NCBI GenBank assembly: GCA_029215795.1
Contig: JARDYH010000002.1
Span: forward strand, 363,470,973-363,534,972
Direction of reading: 5' to 3'
Source: Anniella stebbinsi
Taxonomy: Eukaryota > Chordata > Lepidosauria > Squamata > Anniellidae
DNA length: 64,000 nucleotides
Every line of letters starts with the position of its first letter. Positions within the stretch are counted from its first letter, which is position 1. Positions 10,816-22,696 of the stretch are shown here, piece after piece. Both the position numbers and the translations under genes were made by a program. The notes below the pieces were generated by a model that saw nothing but the letters and a program-made list of their open reading frames with translations, searched no databases and had not been told where the DNA came from.

Positions 10816-12079
10816 TATTACGGGTGTGTAGAGCGGGTCTGCTCCTCCCCGAAATTCGAGGCAGAGCTTCAATGAGGCAATTCTCCTCTCCAATTTTTGG
10901 AGGGGGTCCATCTCCCCGCATCGTCAGTTTACTTTCGGAAAACTGCTCCGTTTTCAGGTAACCGTGCTATTATTGTCAATGGGAATTAACAAAAGTGCTT
11001 ACATCTCTGTCTTTTTCAAAATAAAGAGATGAAAGCTGGCACCCTGGTAGCTCTTAAGTAGGGCTTTAGCCAGGCCAAGTTTGAACTAGATCCCTTCATC
11101 CCTTGATTTTTTAGGATTTTAAAAAAAATCCCCCTCAAACCATCCCCCCTAAACTCCCCCCCCCACTTCAGATGCACTTCATCTTTTAAGAGAACTTGCA
11201 GAAGTTGCAGAAATTAGAAACCTCCTACAAAAACTGACATCCCCTATCCCCATGTGTGGAACACAAACACACACATACACACACATACACACACACTAAC
11301 ACACAAAGGGGAGCGTGGACAGACACACACAGAGAAAAGAAAACCCAGCAAAGAAAGCTGGCTCTGGCCATGTTGGGAGGGGGAGAGGTGTTTCTTCTAG
11401 TCCCCCCCCCCTGCCAAAAATTAGGTGCACCCTTTTCTCTGCTGCTGCTGCTGCTGGTCCTTCTGAAGTGCAGGAGCGGAAGTAAGGTGTGGGTGGTCTT
11501 GAGGCTCCAGCCGCGCCTTCTCCTTCAAAATGCAAGTCTAGCACCTGGTATCATTTTTCTTTGGTGGGGGAGGATCCCAGGTACGGTAGATCTTAAGAGG
11601 CTGCAGCCCCTTCGAGCCAGTGGTCAGTGTGAGGCTGGCAGCAGCAGCAGCAGTGCAGTGGGCAAGGCTCCCCCCCCCCGCACCCAGAGGCAGGCCATGC
11701 TAGACCAGTGGGGCAAGGGCAGAGGGGGCTTCAAAATGGCCACAGGTGGGAAAGTGCTAGGGAAAGCTGATGGAACTTTCCCATTTCCGAGATGTTCAGT
11801 CAGCCTCAGACACATTGTGAAAGATCAATGTTACGGGCCCTTTCTCTTTATATAATTGTAATCCCTCCCCATAACCAATGTGATTGGAGGGGGGGGGGGA
11901 CAAGGAAGAGACTGTGGCTATTGGTTAGCTACAGACATCAATTATAAAACTACCCCTCCCTCACCCCTCAGTGACAGTGTCCTTCTAACATGGAAGTGTT
12001 CAGGTAGTTGTCCATCAACATGAAACGAGCCCTCACGTTGCCTAAAAAACCTACTGATCCATCTGGAATGCCAAACGAT
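10816..12079. other. Repeat-derived insert within unit 2
   Basis: Absent from unit 1. Starts CGGGTGTGTAGAGCG and carries AATTCGAGG-type and GATGAAAGCTGGCACC sequence that resembles other GTGTGCA-type elements here. An (AC)n run lies at 11264-11300. No gene; the 199-codon plus-strand frame at 11256 is low complexity and unlike any known family. Confidence 0.5.
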
Positions 12080-12087
12080 CTTCTAAC

Positions 12088-12866
12088 TAGGGGTGTGCAC
12101 GGACCCCCCGGATCGGATCAGGACCCGGATCAGGACCTCCAATTTTGTCACGGATCGGATAAAATGGGAGGCCCCCCAGACCGGATCGAGTCTGATCCCA
12201 ATCCAAAAATTGGAAATTTTTGGATCGGCCGCCATTTCCCCCCCCCCCCATAGACTTGCATTGCAATGCAAGTCTATGAGGAAAAAATGGCGGTGGGTGG
12301 GTGAGGGGGGCCTAACTCCCTCCCCCCGGGGCCGTCCACTGTGAATGGCCCTGGCAGGTAAGCCCCCTCCCCCCTGCCACTGCTTACCTTACAGGGACAT
12401 CCGCTCCCGTCCAGCGCCGGCTGCTACTGCGAGTGGGCTTCGCGGCCTGCTCCCGTCTGGCGCGCCGGCGCGCCACCCTGGATCAGGCCGCGAAGCCCGC
12501 TCGCAGTAGCAGCCGGCGTCAGACGGGAGCGGACATCCCTGTAAGGTAAGCGCGCTGCGCGCTGCGCGCCGCGCCCCCCCGCCCCCTGCTTACCTTCCAG
12601 GGACGTCTGCTCCCGTCCGGCGCTGGCTGCTACTGCGAGTGGGCTTTGCGGCCTGCTCCAGAGTGGAGCACCAATGGAAGCAGCAGCGGGGGCCAGCAGG
12701 CGCCCGCCGATCCGCCGATCCATCCGAACCGGATTGGAACCTTTTCGGATCGGTTCAGATTGGATCGGCCAATCCAGCGTTGAGATCGGAAATCGGATAA
12801 TTTATCCAATTTCCCCCTGGATCGGATTCGGATTGTGGATCAGATCCGATCCAGTGCACATCCCTA
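12088..12866. mobile_element. GATC-rich hAT-like non-autonomous element (779 bp)
   Basis: Flanked by a perfect 8-bp direct repeat CTTCTAAC (12080-12087 and 12867-12874). Inverted ends are TAGGGGTGTGCAC and GTGCACATCCCTA (one mismatch). Eight-bp duplications and a TAGGG start are hallmarks of the hAT superfamily. The ends are packed with GGATCGGATC-type repeats and the middle is a long palindrome. No transposase frame. Confidence 0.85.
12383..12550. repeat. Long inverted repeat inside the hAT-like element
   Basis: Arms 12383-12449 and 12484-12550 are 67 bp each, with about six mismatches and a 34-bp GC-rich centre containing CGCGCCGGCGCGCC. A third, partial copy of the left arm lies at about 12590-12656. 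Would fold into a strong hairpin in single strands. Confidence 0.85.
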
Positions 12867-12959
12867 CTTCTAACTGCACCACGGTTTTCTGACGGTTTTG
12901 AAACCAGCCCCTAACCGCACCACATGTTTGGAGGTCCATCGAACCCCTGGATTTTCAGT

Positions 12960-13110
12960 GCTAAGCGCACACCCCTACTAATCGGATTGGAATCGGAATC
13001 GGATTTTTTTTTTAAAAAAATAGGATCAGAAAAAATCAGAGGTCTGCTGGATCGGATCCAATTCCGATCTGAAAATCGGACGTCCGATTTTGTATCGGAC
13101 GCCATTTTGA
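12960..13110. repeat. GATC/ATCGGA-rich remnant of the same element type
   Basis: Starts after CACACCCCTACTAA and consists of TCGGATTGGAATCGG-like runs, ending in a GCCATTTTGAATGCATTT stretch. A shorter relative of the 12088-12866 element without a clear second end. Confidence 0.5.
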
Positions 13111-13150
13111 ATGCATTTCTCCATAGCCTAGTATTGTGTTACAAAAATGC

Positions 13151-13742
13151 CTATAACCTTTTTATTTTTAAAGATAGAAAGATGAAACTTGGCCACTTTG
13201 TAGTTGGGTGATAGTTATCTGTGAGAAATTTCAGAAAGATTGGTGCAGGCATTTCATGACAATTAATTTTTAATAACAAACTAGTAATGCCTTAAAACCT
13301 TTTTCATTTTTAAAGTTCCACACATGAAACTTTGCCACATTGCAGGTGGTATGTTGGGACTCATGTGTATGAAATTTCAGAAACATAGATGCTTGCCTTG
13401 TGTGGCAATTAATTTTAGAAAGATGGGTGGCAGTGGGGTAAATATAGTTATGCCTTCAACTTTTTTATTTTTAAAGATACAAACAGGAAACCGGAGCACG
13501 TTACAGGTACCACTTTACTTGATATGTGTGTGAAATTTCAGAAAGATAGGTCCAGGCATGTAGCGGCAAGGTATTTTTGAAACAATGAGGAAAGAAACAC
13601 CTAGAACTTTATTATTTTAAAAGTTAGAAGTCTGAAAGTTGCTCACTTTGTAGATGGGTTAGTGGTAGTTATCGTTCAGAATTTTCAGAAAGATAGGTCC
13701 AGGCATTTGGTGGCTACGAATTTTTTAGATTAAAAGTTACAC
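13151..13742 (+). repeat. Four-unit tandem repeat (about 140-160 bp units)
   Basis: Units at about 13151-13292, 13293-13454, 13455-13602 and 13603-13742. Each has an ACCTTTTTATTTTTAAAG-like start, a GAAACTTGGCCAC-like part, then GAAATTTCAGAAAGATAGG, GCAGGCATTT and an AATTAATTTTT end. The units are clearly diverged. Non-coding. Confidence 0.75.
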
Positions 13743-14315
13743 AAGTTTTTCCACAGAAGCTTGAGCTGTCAATTGCACCCCCTCCGCCGTCTCCCCCTCC
13801 CTCTTTTTCTTGTCAAAACTCCCTGTTGTTGTAACTTTTAATCTTCCTAACTGGTGCCGGGCAGATGTTAAGCTTTGGGGATCTACTTTGTTTCCTGCTA
13901 GAACTCTGATCACCACCAACCTATATTTACAAAATTTTCTTTTCAAAAACAACCAACCATTTGTTTGTTTCTTCTTCCCAGTAAACGTTGGCAAAGCCCA
14001 GGTGCAACCTGAAACTTTCCCTGTACCTGACAGAGCCTGATTTGAAATTGAATGCCTACAGCCTCCTCCCACTGTCCATCTCAAGGCTGTAACAAATGCA
14101 GACTCCATTGCTTCAACATCCACCGTTTCCCACACCCTCTCCCTGCTTTCCTTCTTGCTTTGTTTGCCATCTTGCCTGATGAAGAGTGCTGGGGAACTCC
14201 AAACCTTGCACCATAGTTTGTCCCACAATTCTATGTGCGCCTTTCTACATTAAAAGCAAAGGTACCTCTGATGAGCAAAAGAAAATTTCCAGAATCTGTA
14301 TCACCATCATACCAT

Positions 14316-14637
14316 TAGGGTGACCACACGAAAAGGAGGACAGGGCTCCTGTGTCTTTAACAGTTGTGTAGAAAAGGGAATTTCAGCAGGTGACATTGGT
14401 ATGCATGCAGCACCTGGTGAAATTCCCTCTTCATCATAACAGTTAAAGCTGCAGGAGCCCTGCCCTCTTTTCTATCTGGTCACTCTAGGGCAGGGCTCCT
14501 GCAACTTTAACTGTTGTGATGAAGAGGGAATTTCACCAGGTGCTGCATGCATACAAAGGACACCTGCTGAAATTCCCTTTTCTACACAACTGTTAAAGTT
14601 ACATGATCCCTGACCTGGATTTTATCTGGTCACCTTA
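14316..14637. mobile_element. hAT-type foldback MITE, copy 2
   Basis: Starts TAGGGTGACC and ends GGTCACCTTA. Internal palindrome as in the other copies. Shares its right-flanking sequence with copy 1 (5343-5656), evidence for duplication of the RTP unit. Confidence 0.75.
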
Positions 14638-14927
14638 AGCTACAGAGCAGTTGTGTAGATTAGCCCTGTTCTCTTCCCCTAATTGACATGCTCCAGGGAC
14701 AAATTATAAACTCTGTTTCTACTGGAGGAGTTGTAGCTTTCTTTTCAGTTTCGTTTCTCAGGCTTTGGGGCTGGGCTGCTCATGTTAGTGAGGGCAGAGG
14801 AACAAACAGGTCCTTTGGTTTCTTAATAAGGTAGCAGCTGCTGGTGATAAGTCCTTTGCATTCTGATATTGGCAACTGAAAAACCAAATAATTTTTACTA
14901 TTAAGCAAGACTAGTCCCAAAAGAAGC

Positions 14928-15085
14928 ATGAAGTTGAACATGGATTTTTGGAGAGAGGTTTTTCAGAAGCAGATCGAAGAGGTGAAACCAAGAGACAACT
15001 GGCGTCTAACGATGGATCAGAATCTTGACTTCTGTGAAGTGGAATCTGGATGGAAGTATTCATTGCAGGAACATGCCCATGCAAG
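14928..15085 (+). pseudogene. RTP copy 2, exon 1
   Basis: 158 bp, GTAATA donor at 15086. Differs from copy 1 by few residues (DFCEVESGW for DFYEVEFGW). Just upstream the frame is closed by a TAA that copy 1 lacks because of one extra T, so the upstream open frame of copy 1 is not coding. Confidence 0.8.
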
Positions 15086-16789
15086 GTAATAAATGATTTC
15101 CTACGTTTTAGCTAATGATTTTGTAATTCATAATGTGCTGCATCAGACCTGTAACCTTAAATATCTGTCAATCGAGATTAGAATGTTGCATTACTACCTT
15201 TTGATTTCCATAAATTTGGCACTTTGAGCTGAATGCCTCTGACCATGTGCAGAGAGGTTTGAGGTACACATTTAAAAATGGTAAGGGCAAATCTGTGCAT
15301 GTGCAGAATTCTGATGCTGTGCAGAATTGGTTGCAAAAGGAACCAGGGTTTGTTTGAGTTTTAAAAATGCCCAAGGGCAGAATGCTTTTAAGCATGAGCT
15401 GAGCATTTTTCCCCATTGAAGGGAATCAGCTTTAAAGAAATCTATGTCAGGACAAAGTACCTCTGAGCATATGTGGGCTGCCTTTACATTTTACAATCTT
15501 TTAAAAAACACATCTTGCTGAAAGTAGGAAAATTATGTCAAACCCCCTCTACATGCTTGTGAAAAAGCTCTTTTCACCCATTTGTTAATGTTTTGTAATG
15601 TTTGTGTTCTTTGAGTAACTTCTGAGGGATGTTACAATGTAACTTGAGAGGGCCGGAAACCTGCGTATTGGGCCCAAAACTGTTCTGTTACAGTTGCTAC
15701 AGAACGGATTGGACAGTGGGTCAACAAAGCTGCCATTGCAAGGCTATCAAGTTTATTCTTGCAAAAACGTTCCTGGACTATAGCGCACTTCATGAGACAC
15801 ACAGAGTGATATAGAGATTTGGTTTATATTCAATACATATGGGAAGGTGAGGGGTGTGTTTGGGGGGGAGAGAAATGTAAACAGCGAGGTCAGAAGAAAA
15901 TGAAATGCATAACGTAGTGATAATGGCAATCACATTTTCTGCAGTTGCTGAAGATAATGTAAAACATCCTGGCACTTGATAAGCCAATTAACACATGTAG
16001 TGTGTTTTTAAAAAACACCTTTATCCCATTTCAAGCCTCTGTCAACGGAACTGAATTCGCTGTTAAATTCTAACTCAGCCGTCTCTTGCTGTAAACTCCC
16101 TTTGTATTTCTTTGTTCCACAATGGCCACTTTGAATTCACCAATCCGGGCATCCTGGGAGCCTGAAGTGCTCTCCCGCTGGTTTACAATCCCTCCCCACA
16201 CAGCATATGGTTTGTATATAAATCTGAAATTCTCTACATGGATCAGTGGGCTGTCTATACATGGGGAAAACCCTGGGGTGGCTCCGCAGTGGCGCCAGGT
16301 CATTTATATGACACAGCAGCCATTGCGGAGCCATCCCAGGGCTTTCCCCTGATGCTCCGTCTGTCACCTTGATTTGGAATTGCAGCGGAGGCATGTCCCG
16401 GCCAATGGTAGCCCCTGATTGATCGCCATCAGCCGGACAGGGAAGAGGGGGCGGGCCAGCGAGCCAAATAGCCACTGGAACGCCTCTGCATGTCCTGGGG
16501 AGAAGGAGGACTGCTCTTATTTGTTTTGTCCAGTTCCTAAATCACAATGTACCACACGGGGTAAGGGAGGCGGGAACCGGGGAAGGCTGTGCTGAGGCGC
16601 AGCAGGGCTCTTGCGGTGGCACGGCAGAGCGGCTCCCTCCCCCTCCCATTGCTACAACCGCCCGTACTCACTCTTCCACATGGGAACAACCCCACGGGAG
16701 CGCAAATGCGGGAGGTTGGGGGCTCATGGCGCCAATGTGCCGTCGTCAAGACAGCCCCCTGGTGGAGAAGAAACTTGTTAGTCTTTAAG

Positions 16790-17165
16790 GTAGGGTGGCA
16801 GAACCTTTTTTTAGCCCAAGGGCTGAATTCTATTTCAGAGAAGCGCTGGGGCGTGTGTGCTCACGCTCATTCTAATGGGGGGTGGGGTGAGGTGCTGAGA
16901 AGGAAAGAGGTGGGACCTAAATTCCAGGATATTTCAACTTAAAACTCTCGCTGCCTGGAACTAAAGCCTTAGGAGATGCGTTTTTACCTTTTGGAGTGGG
17001 AAAAAAAGCTGTAGAAAAGCTAGAAAAGCACCAAGTGATCAATAGTTGGGGGGAAAGCGGTGAGACCAGTGGAAAGGGGTGTGGTCTGGGGAACCTAGAG
17101 CTCCATATTGGGACCCTCAGAGGGCCGTATTTGGTCCCCGGGGCTGAGAGTTCCCACTCCTGCTT
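16790..17165 (+). repeat. Interspersed repeat in RTP intron (copy in unit 2)
   Basis: Counterpart of 7775-8475: GGTGGCAGAACCT, GGAGATGCGTTTTTACCTTTT, AAAGCACCAAGTGATCAAT and GGTCCCCGGGGCTGAGA. More compact than the unit 1 copy. Confidence 0.55.
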
Positions 17166-17618
17166 GAAGGAGTGGGAAATAGCAGAATTGTGCAGACACA
17201 CCAGGGTTTCATGCCACCATTTACAGAACTACCAGGCTTTCCTTTAAGGCGCCATGACGGACTCACGGCTGTTTGTGATGCCATAGGCTCACATGGCTAT
17301 CCCAAGGAAATGGTTGGGGTGTAGAACTCACCCTTAACAAGGAATGTTTACCCCATCTCTGATCTATTGTGCGCTTCGCTAGAGTAGGGCCTGCTCTATC
17401 CTTTCTGATGGTACCTCAGCGAAAACTGCCACTCTAGAAAATAGAGCAGAGGGGAACTATGGGACGCCCTCATGTGAATCCACTGACCGTTCTTCACTTG
17501 GGGGATGAACTCCTGAACATAAAGTACGTTTGAACACTACAAAAATGAGATGTCCCAATCGAAACCCATGACCGTGATGCCTTTTCTCTGCATTTGCCTC
17601 CCCCTCTCTCCTTCTTAG

Positions 17619-18183
17619 TTTCACATGTTCACAGTGCTACCATAGCTGGTTGTCACATCAAGTGGTTATCCTGTTCCTCATGCATTAGGAGCAACGTGAG
17701 AGGCAAGGACGCGTGAGGATGAGGCTCTTCAGGCAACAATGTCACAGGTGCAGTTCGGGCAAAAACGAAGAGCCAGAATTCACTGTGGGGGATGTTGCGT
17801 GCATCTTGAAGCACTTGATTCTCAGCATAAGGAAGGGTTGCTACAGAGAGCGCGTTGATGACAGCGAACATGTTGAGGTGATACATGACAGTAGTGGCCC
17901 GCATAAGCGTGGCTACTGTGAAGCTTGCCAGTTGGGAATACACAAAGGGCATTATGGTTGGCCTCGAAAGGGAGGTCATCATGGGAAGCCCCACAGCCCA
18001 GGGTTTTCCTGGAGCACTGTCAACACAGAGAGTAAAACAGGTGTCGCCACTCACAACTTGGCAGCAACACAGGCTCCGCCCCCTGCAAATTCTTTGGATC
18101 CCATTTGTGGTTGTGCTGGTTGCTTTCTTTCCATTATCATCATCATTGTCATATTTATTATCTATTCGACTCGCCTATCCTGA
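17619..18183 (+). pseudogene. RTP copy 2, exon 2 with in-frame TAG
   Basis: Acceptor CTTCTTAG at 17611-17618. CxxC pairs are TCSQC, QCHRC and YCEAC. TAG at 17686-17688 sits where copy 1 has TGG. The rest of the exon to 18183 has no further break and includes the RTP-like GIHKGHYGWPRK linker and the hydrophobic C-terminal tail. Confidence 0.8.
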
Positions 18184-18274
18184 AAAAGTCAAAACTGGGG
18201 AGAGTAAATTAATACCAATTCAGGCAAGCGTTTTGAGATCTGCAGCTACGTTTCTTGGTTTGTTCCAGTTGTAG

Positions 18275-18625
18275 AAGTCTTATTACCTTCTGTGTGAAAG
18301 AGGTTGAACGTTTGTGAAATTATCTGCGTGTTCTGAAGGCCTGCTATCTGCTAACCAATAATAGTCAAAAAGGGCTCTCCTACATGAGGCTTTAAATCCG
18401 CCATTTTGCTGAGGCTTCTGGTTCCGAATTCTTTGTGGGATTGACATCGGCTCCTTTACATGTGGGCTTTTCTTTCTCTGCCTTTCTATATGTTTCATTA
18501 CATAACCACTAGCTGGCACTGTGGTATAGCGGAATTGTGCAGTTATACCAGGGTTTCATGCCACCATTCACAGAAATACCAGACTTGCCTCATTAGAAAA
18601 ACAACAAGGCTATAATGGTTGGAAG
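18275..18625 (-). repeat. Interspersed DNA element, empty-site copy
   Basis: Shares ACCACTAG..GG..ACTGTGGTATAGCGGAATTG, CAGAAATACCAGACTT and a TTAGAAAAAC end with 25545-26235, but lacks the 357-bp insertion present there. Weaker relatives lie near 19590-19760 and 36000-36300. Probably a TCTACATGAGGC-terminated non-autonomous DNA transposon. Confidence 0.6.
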
Positions 18626-18639
18626 GCACGGGAGAGGAT

Positions 18640-19255
18640 GATGGTGATATTAGCCTTTAGGGGTCCTCCTCCTGGCCTCTTTGAAGTGCGGCTCCTGACA
18701 GAGAGGCTCCCAGCAGAGTGATTCCTTTTCACTCCTGCTGCAGGGAGCTCTTTGTTGCGGTAGCAGGGCAGACAGAGGACCATTCCCGCTGTATCTGGAT
18801 CCCCCTCTGTATCCCTACTCGATGGGCCCCTCAATTTGCGCTTATTGCTTGAGACATTAGGGTGTGCCTGGGCACACCTGGCTCTCCTGGCACACCCCTT
18901 GCACATGCCTAGGGCTGTGAAGAAGGACTTCTTGTTATCTGTCCTGAATCTTCTACCATTCAGCTTCATGGGATTGGGCTTTATTATGGGAAAGGGAGAA
19001 AAATGTCTCTCTATCCATATTCTCCACACCATGCCTAATTTTGTACACCTCTCAGGTCTCCCCTTAGCCTCTTTTTTCCAAGTTGAACAATCCCAGCTGT
19101 TGTCACCTTCTCTCATAGGGGAGATGCTCCAGAGAATAATTTTAGTTGCCCTTTTCTGAACTTTTTCCAGCACTACAATATCTCGTTTTAGGTGTGGTGA
19201 CCAGAACTGTACACAGCATTCTAAGTGTGGTCGCACCATAGACATATGGGAGAAG
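18640..19255 (-). mobile_element. LINE fragment, minus strand
   Basis: The minus-strand frame encodes VRPHLECCVQFWSPHLKRDI and LEKVQKRATKII, the conserved C-terminal end of CR1-group RTs, followed by a non-coding LINE part. It contains indels and stops, so it is dead. Confidence 0.75.
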
Positions 19256-19259
19256 GCTC

Positions 19260-22200
19260 TCCTTCAGGTGTTATATGATGTTATGTATAGGACTGAAAAT
19301 GTCTTTCTTCAAGGTGAGACTTTTCTTTAAGACAAATGTCATTGGCCTGCAACTCTACTGCATGGTTTTGTCCAGGGAAACAATGTGATATCTCTCCTGC
19401 AAACTGGTGGCCACCTTAGAGCCAGTGTCTGTTATATCACTAATGGTGGCAGATAAAACTCCTCCTCCATCCAAGGCTGTGAATTTTTTTTTAATATTTT
19501 GGGATGATGATGTACTAATACAGTTTTTCCAATAAATGGATAAAACAGTGGGCAACACCTGGAAAGTGTCCACTTCTTCCACTCAAAAAGAGCTTTTCTA
19601 TACGAGGCTGTTAGCTGCTGTATTTTGGTTTCGTTGCGGAATGGAGATGCAAGCTTTTTCCCCCCTGCTGTTCTGCTACATAACCTCCAGGTGGAGATGT
19701 GCTATAGCGGAATAGCGCAAGTATCCAAGTGGAAAAATACCATTTCTTTCCCTTTCAGAAAGCATACCACATTTTCCTTGCTCTGAAAACAAAACCCGTG
19801 CTCTTAAAAACAGGAGCAAAAGCAGAGGATCAGAATGTTGCCTCAAGAATCTGTAAATAACCCTGAGTAAATAAATGCTTCGTGCAGAATTGCTCGAAAG
19901 CGGAGTAGAGATATTGACAAGTTTGCAGGAGAAAAACATCTTGACAATTGTGCTTCTCTGCTTTTGTGAGTGTAAGTGAAATTGGTAAATCCCATTTGGG
20001 GCTGGGGGAGGGCAGGGAAAGGACAGGCAGCAGCGGAGGTCTCTCTCTGAAATAGTGTGCTCTGCAGTAGCATTTCCTGATTCAGTGGAGGCTGGTGGGC
20101 AGTGGGGTGGTGAATCCGCTTTGGGTTTCAGCCAGAACCACCCAGAACTCTAAAGGAGCTATCCGAGGTGCTGAACCCTATCCCCAAACTGGACATCAGG
20201 TCGGCTCTCCCATCCACAATTAAATCGTGGATGAGGGAGATTTTATTTTGGACTGACCTGGCATTCAGCAGCAGCACCAACAGGCCCTGTGATAGTTTCC
20301 AAAACCCAGGAACTTTACCAGGGTTTTTTTGGGGGGGGGGGCACAAAATCACATCTGTAAATAGCACAATTTGCACACATCACAGCCATTTGGATCATTT
20401 ACAGTCGCCATTTGGGGCAAATTTCAATTTGTGCAACACCCCCTTGAAAAATCCACTAGTTGGCCTGACTTGTTACGCACTGAGTCAAGCAAGCTCGTGG
20501 ATGACCGAGCTGGAGTCGGCGGGGGGGGGGGGGCAGTAAAACCTTGCTTAGATTCACCCCCCCCCCCCCAATGGATTCCTCTGACATCCCTAGTCAGGAA
20601 CCATCTGGCCAGGGGAAGAACCAGAAGAAGAGATCATGTGTTTGACTCCCCCTTCTCCTCAGCTGGGTTGTTAATCCTTCCCCTACTCATGACCACACTT
20701 ATGGAGTCACACCCCCCCCCCCCATTCTTCCTCAGGATATCCACTGAATTTCCCAGGCACGTGTTATAAATTCAGCTTAAAAGAAATAATTATGAGCAAC
20801 CACAAGGGCATAATCTTACCCTCCCGCCCCCCCCCCCCCCAGTATATCGGGTGTCTGCTCCTAAGCAGAAGCCAAGCTCTCACCTTGGCTACTATCTTAC
20901 TCAAACTCAGCTCTCCCCCGAGCTTGGATTGAAAGCTATCACCCCTGCCTTCCCCCCCCCCCCACGCTTGGGCACTCTTTGCTCTCACCCAGGAGAACCC
21001 GCAACTCTCAGCCCACATTAAACCATATACTCTTCAGGGCGATGGGCGTTCAGCGACAGGCCCTTGGAAGGAGGGGACCAGCTACAACCCATTCCAGCTC
21101 CTTCAGTGCCCCACTCTGTGTTGTGTTCTGCCTCCTGCTGGCTCCCCACCATGGCTTAGAGCTGCAGGGTGAGGGCCCTTGTGGTCTTGCCCTTCGTCTT
21201 GTGCCAAAGGCTCGTGCCTCTGCCCAGGCCCAAGCTTTATATTACCTGGATGGGAGGGAGATGGAAAAAAAGCCAGCCATCAGGAGCCCCAGGTAAGGTG
21301 CGGTAGCCAACATACCTTGCATCTAGCTCCTCCCTGAATGTACAGTACATTAATATGTACATCAGGATCATGTTCCAGTTTTCCCTTAGCCAAATGTCTA
21401 CGAATTGTAGCCATTTTTCAGAGTGTTATGATTAGAAAAAGGCTAGGGTGACCATACTTGGGAAACCAAAAAAAGAAGAGACCCAGTGGAGCAGGCAGGT
21501 GGGAAAGCGTGCTTTCTGGGGCTTCCGGAAAGTGTGTTGTTCCTCACCGCCATGCTAATGGCAGCGCACTTTTCCCTCCTCTGCTCCAATCAGGGCGTTA
21601 AAGGCTTCGATTGGAGCAGTGAGGGGGTGGCAGGAAAACACGCTTTCTGGAGGCCCTGGAAAAGGCACTTTCCCCTCCTGCGCTCCAACTGGGGCCTTAA
21701 ATGCCCTGACTGGAGCAGACGAGGGGGAAAGCATGTCATTCCTGCGCCCCCTTTAAGGCCCCGTTTGGAGCAGTGAGGGGGTGGCAGGAAAGCACGCTGT
21801 CTGGAGGCTTTGGAAAGCATGTCATTCCCGCCCCCCCCACTGCTCCAATCGGGGATTTTTATAATAATGTCTGGGAATGATACTCTTTCCCTTTTAAGGC
21901 CCCGATTGGAGCAGTGGGAGGGAAAGGACACACCTCCAGAAAGCGCATCATTCCCGTCTGGCACATGAATGGCTACCTTAAAGGGGAAAGCGTGTCATTC
22001 CTGGACATTATGGAAAATTACAGAAAATCTCCCCCCCCCCCCCCGATACCCAGGATAGAACAAAAACCTGGACAAATCCAGAGAAATCCTGACAATGTGG
22101 GGTGAATGTGGGGTTTTGTGTATTTGCACAGCACCTTTCTTTGCTTGGATCTTGCCAGCTCACATCTTGCAAAGTTTACCCTTTTCTGCCTCAGGATGAG

Positions 22201-22460
22201 AAGGGGCCAGGGTTCCCCCCTTTAATTACGGCCCTGCTTGGAAGGCAAAATGAAGATAGAGAGTTGACCACAACACTTCAAAATTTGCTTTGACTTTCTG
22301 GTGAGCTTCTGGTGTTGCTTGAGACGGATTAGGACATTTCCTTTCAGACAATGTTGTTTCTCAGAACTTTGCATTTGGCTTCCTGTATGAAGAAAAAGGA
22401 AGTCCTGCGATTTCCTGAGAAGGTAGCAGTGAGTGGCGCTAGGACCCTGGATCCACCATT
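19260..22460. other. Repeat-rich interval between RTP copies 2 and 3
   Basis: No gene recognised. It has a weak family member near 19590-19760, poly-C and poly-G tracts (20330, 20521, 20560, 20711, 20828, 20953, 22031), and repeated GATTGGAGCAGTGAGGGGG-like motifs at 21600-21920 that alternate in orientation. The 75-codon minus-strand frame near 19.4-19.6 kb is unassigned. Confidence 0.5.
20150..20320 (-). mobile_element. LINE endonuclease-start fragment
   Basis: The minus-strand translation contains LLNARSVQNKISLIHDLIVD, the conserved N-terminal motif of AP endonuclease domains in L2/CR1-type LINEs. Only a short piece survives. Confidence 0.75.
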
Positions 22461-22538
22461 TCAAGGTATTCTGATATTGGCTTCTAAAAGAACCCCAGGT
22501 GGCCTTCTTTATTAAGCAAGACTAGTCCCAGAAGAAGC

Positions 22539-22696
22539 ATGAAGTTGAACATGGATTTTTGGAGAGAGGTTTTTGAGGAGCAGATCGAAGAGGTGAAACC
22601 AAGAGACAAGTGGCGTCTAATGATGGATCAGAATCTTGACTTCTGTGAAGTGGAATCTGGATGGAAGTATTCATTGCAGGAACATGCCCATGCAAG
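22539..22696 (+). pseudogene. RTP copy 3, exon 1
   Basis: 158 bp with GTAATA donor at 22697. Encodes [20 protein letters not shown], so this part is intact. Similarity to the other copies runs from about 22465 to 22830. Confidence 0.8.

Larger units (their letters stand above)
10575..18000 (+). repeat. Segmental duplication unit 2 carrying RTP copy 2
   Basis: Opens with the same LINE 3' end (10575-10710) and the same unique flank (10715-10810) as unit 1, resumes near 13840 after about 3 kb of inserted repeats, and then tracks unit 1 through the foldback element, exon 1, intronic repeat and exon 2. It places copies 1 and 2 as the closest pair. Confidence 0.7.
14928..18183 (+). pseudogene. RTP-family copy 2 with one nonsense codon
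   Basis: Exons 14928-15085 and 17619-18183. The same two-exon structure, split codon (AG|T) and three CxxC pairs as copy 1, but TAG replaces the Trp76 codon at 17686-17688. Beyond it the frame is open for 164 codons to TGA at 18181, longer than in copy 1. It ends in an isoleucine-rich hydrophobic run (FLSIIIIIVIFIIY) near the C-terminus, as expected for the RTP tail anchor. If the stop were read as Trp, the product would be about 240 aa, within the normal RTP range. It may be a young pseudogene, a polymorphic or erroneous base, or a gene rescued at RNA level; the sequence cannot tell. Confidence 0.75.

Noticed and set aside
11256..11855. 199-codon plus-strand frame
   Set aside because: Starts in an (AC)n run, with Leu and Ser homopolymers from (CTG)n and (CAG)n; no domain, no splice context.
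13151..13742. CRISPR-like array
   Set aside because: Repeats are long, diverged and not separated by unique spacers; the DNA is vertebrate.
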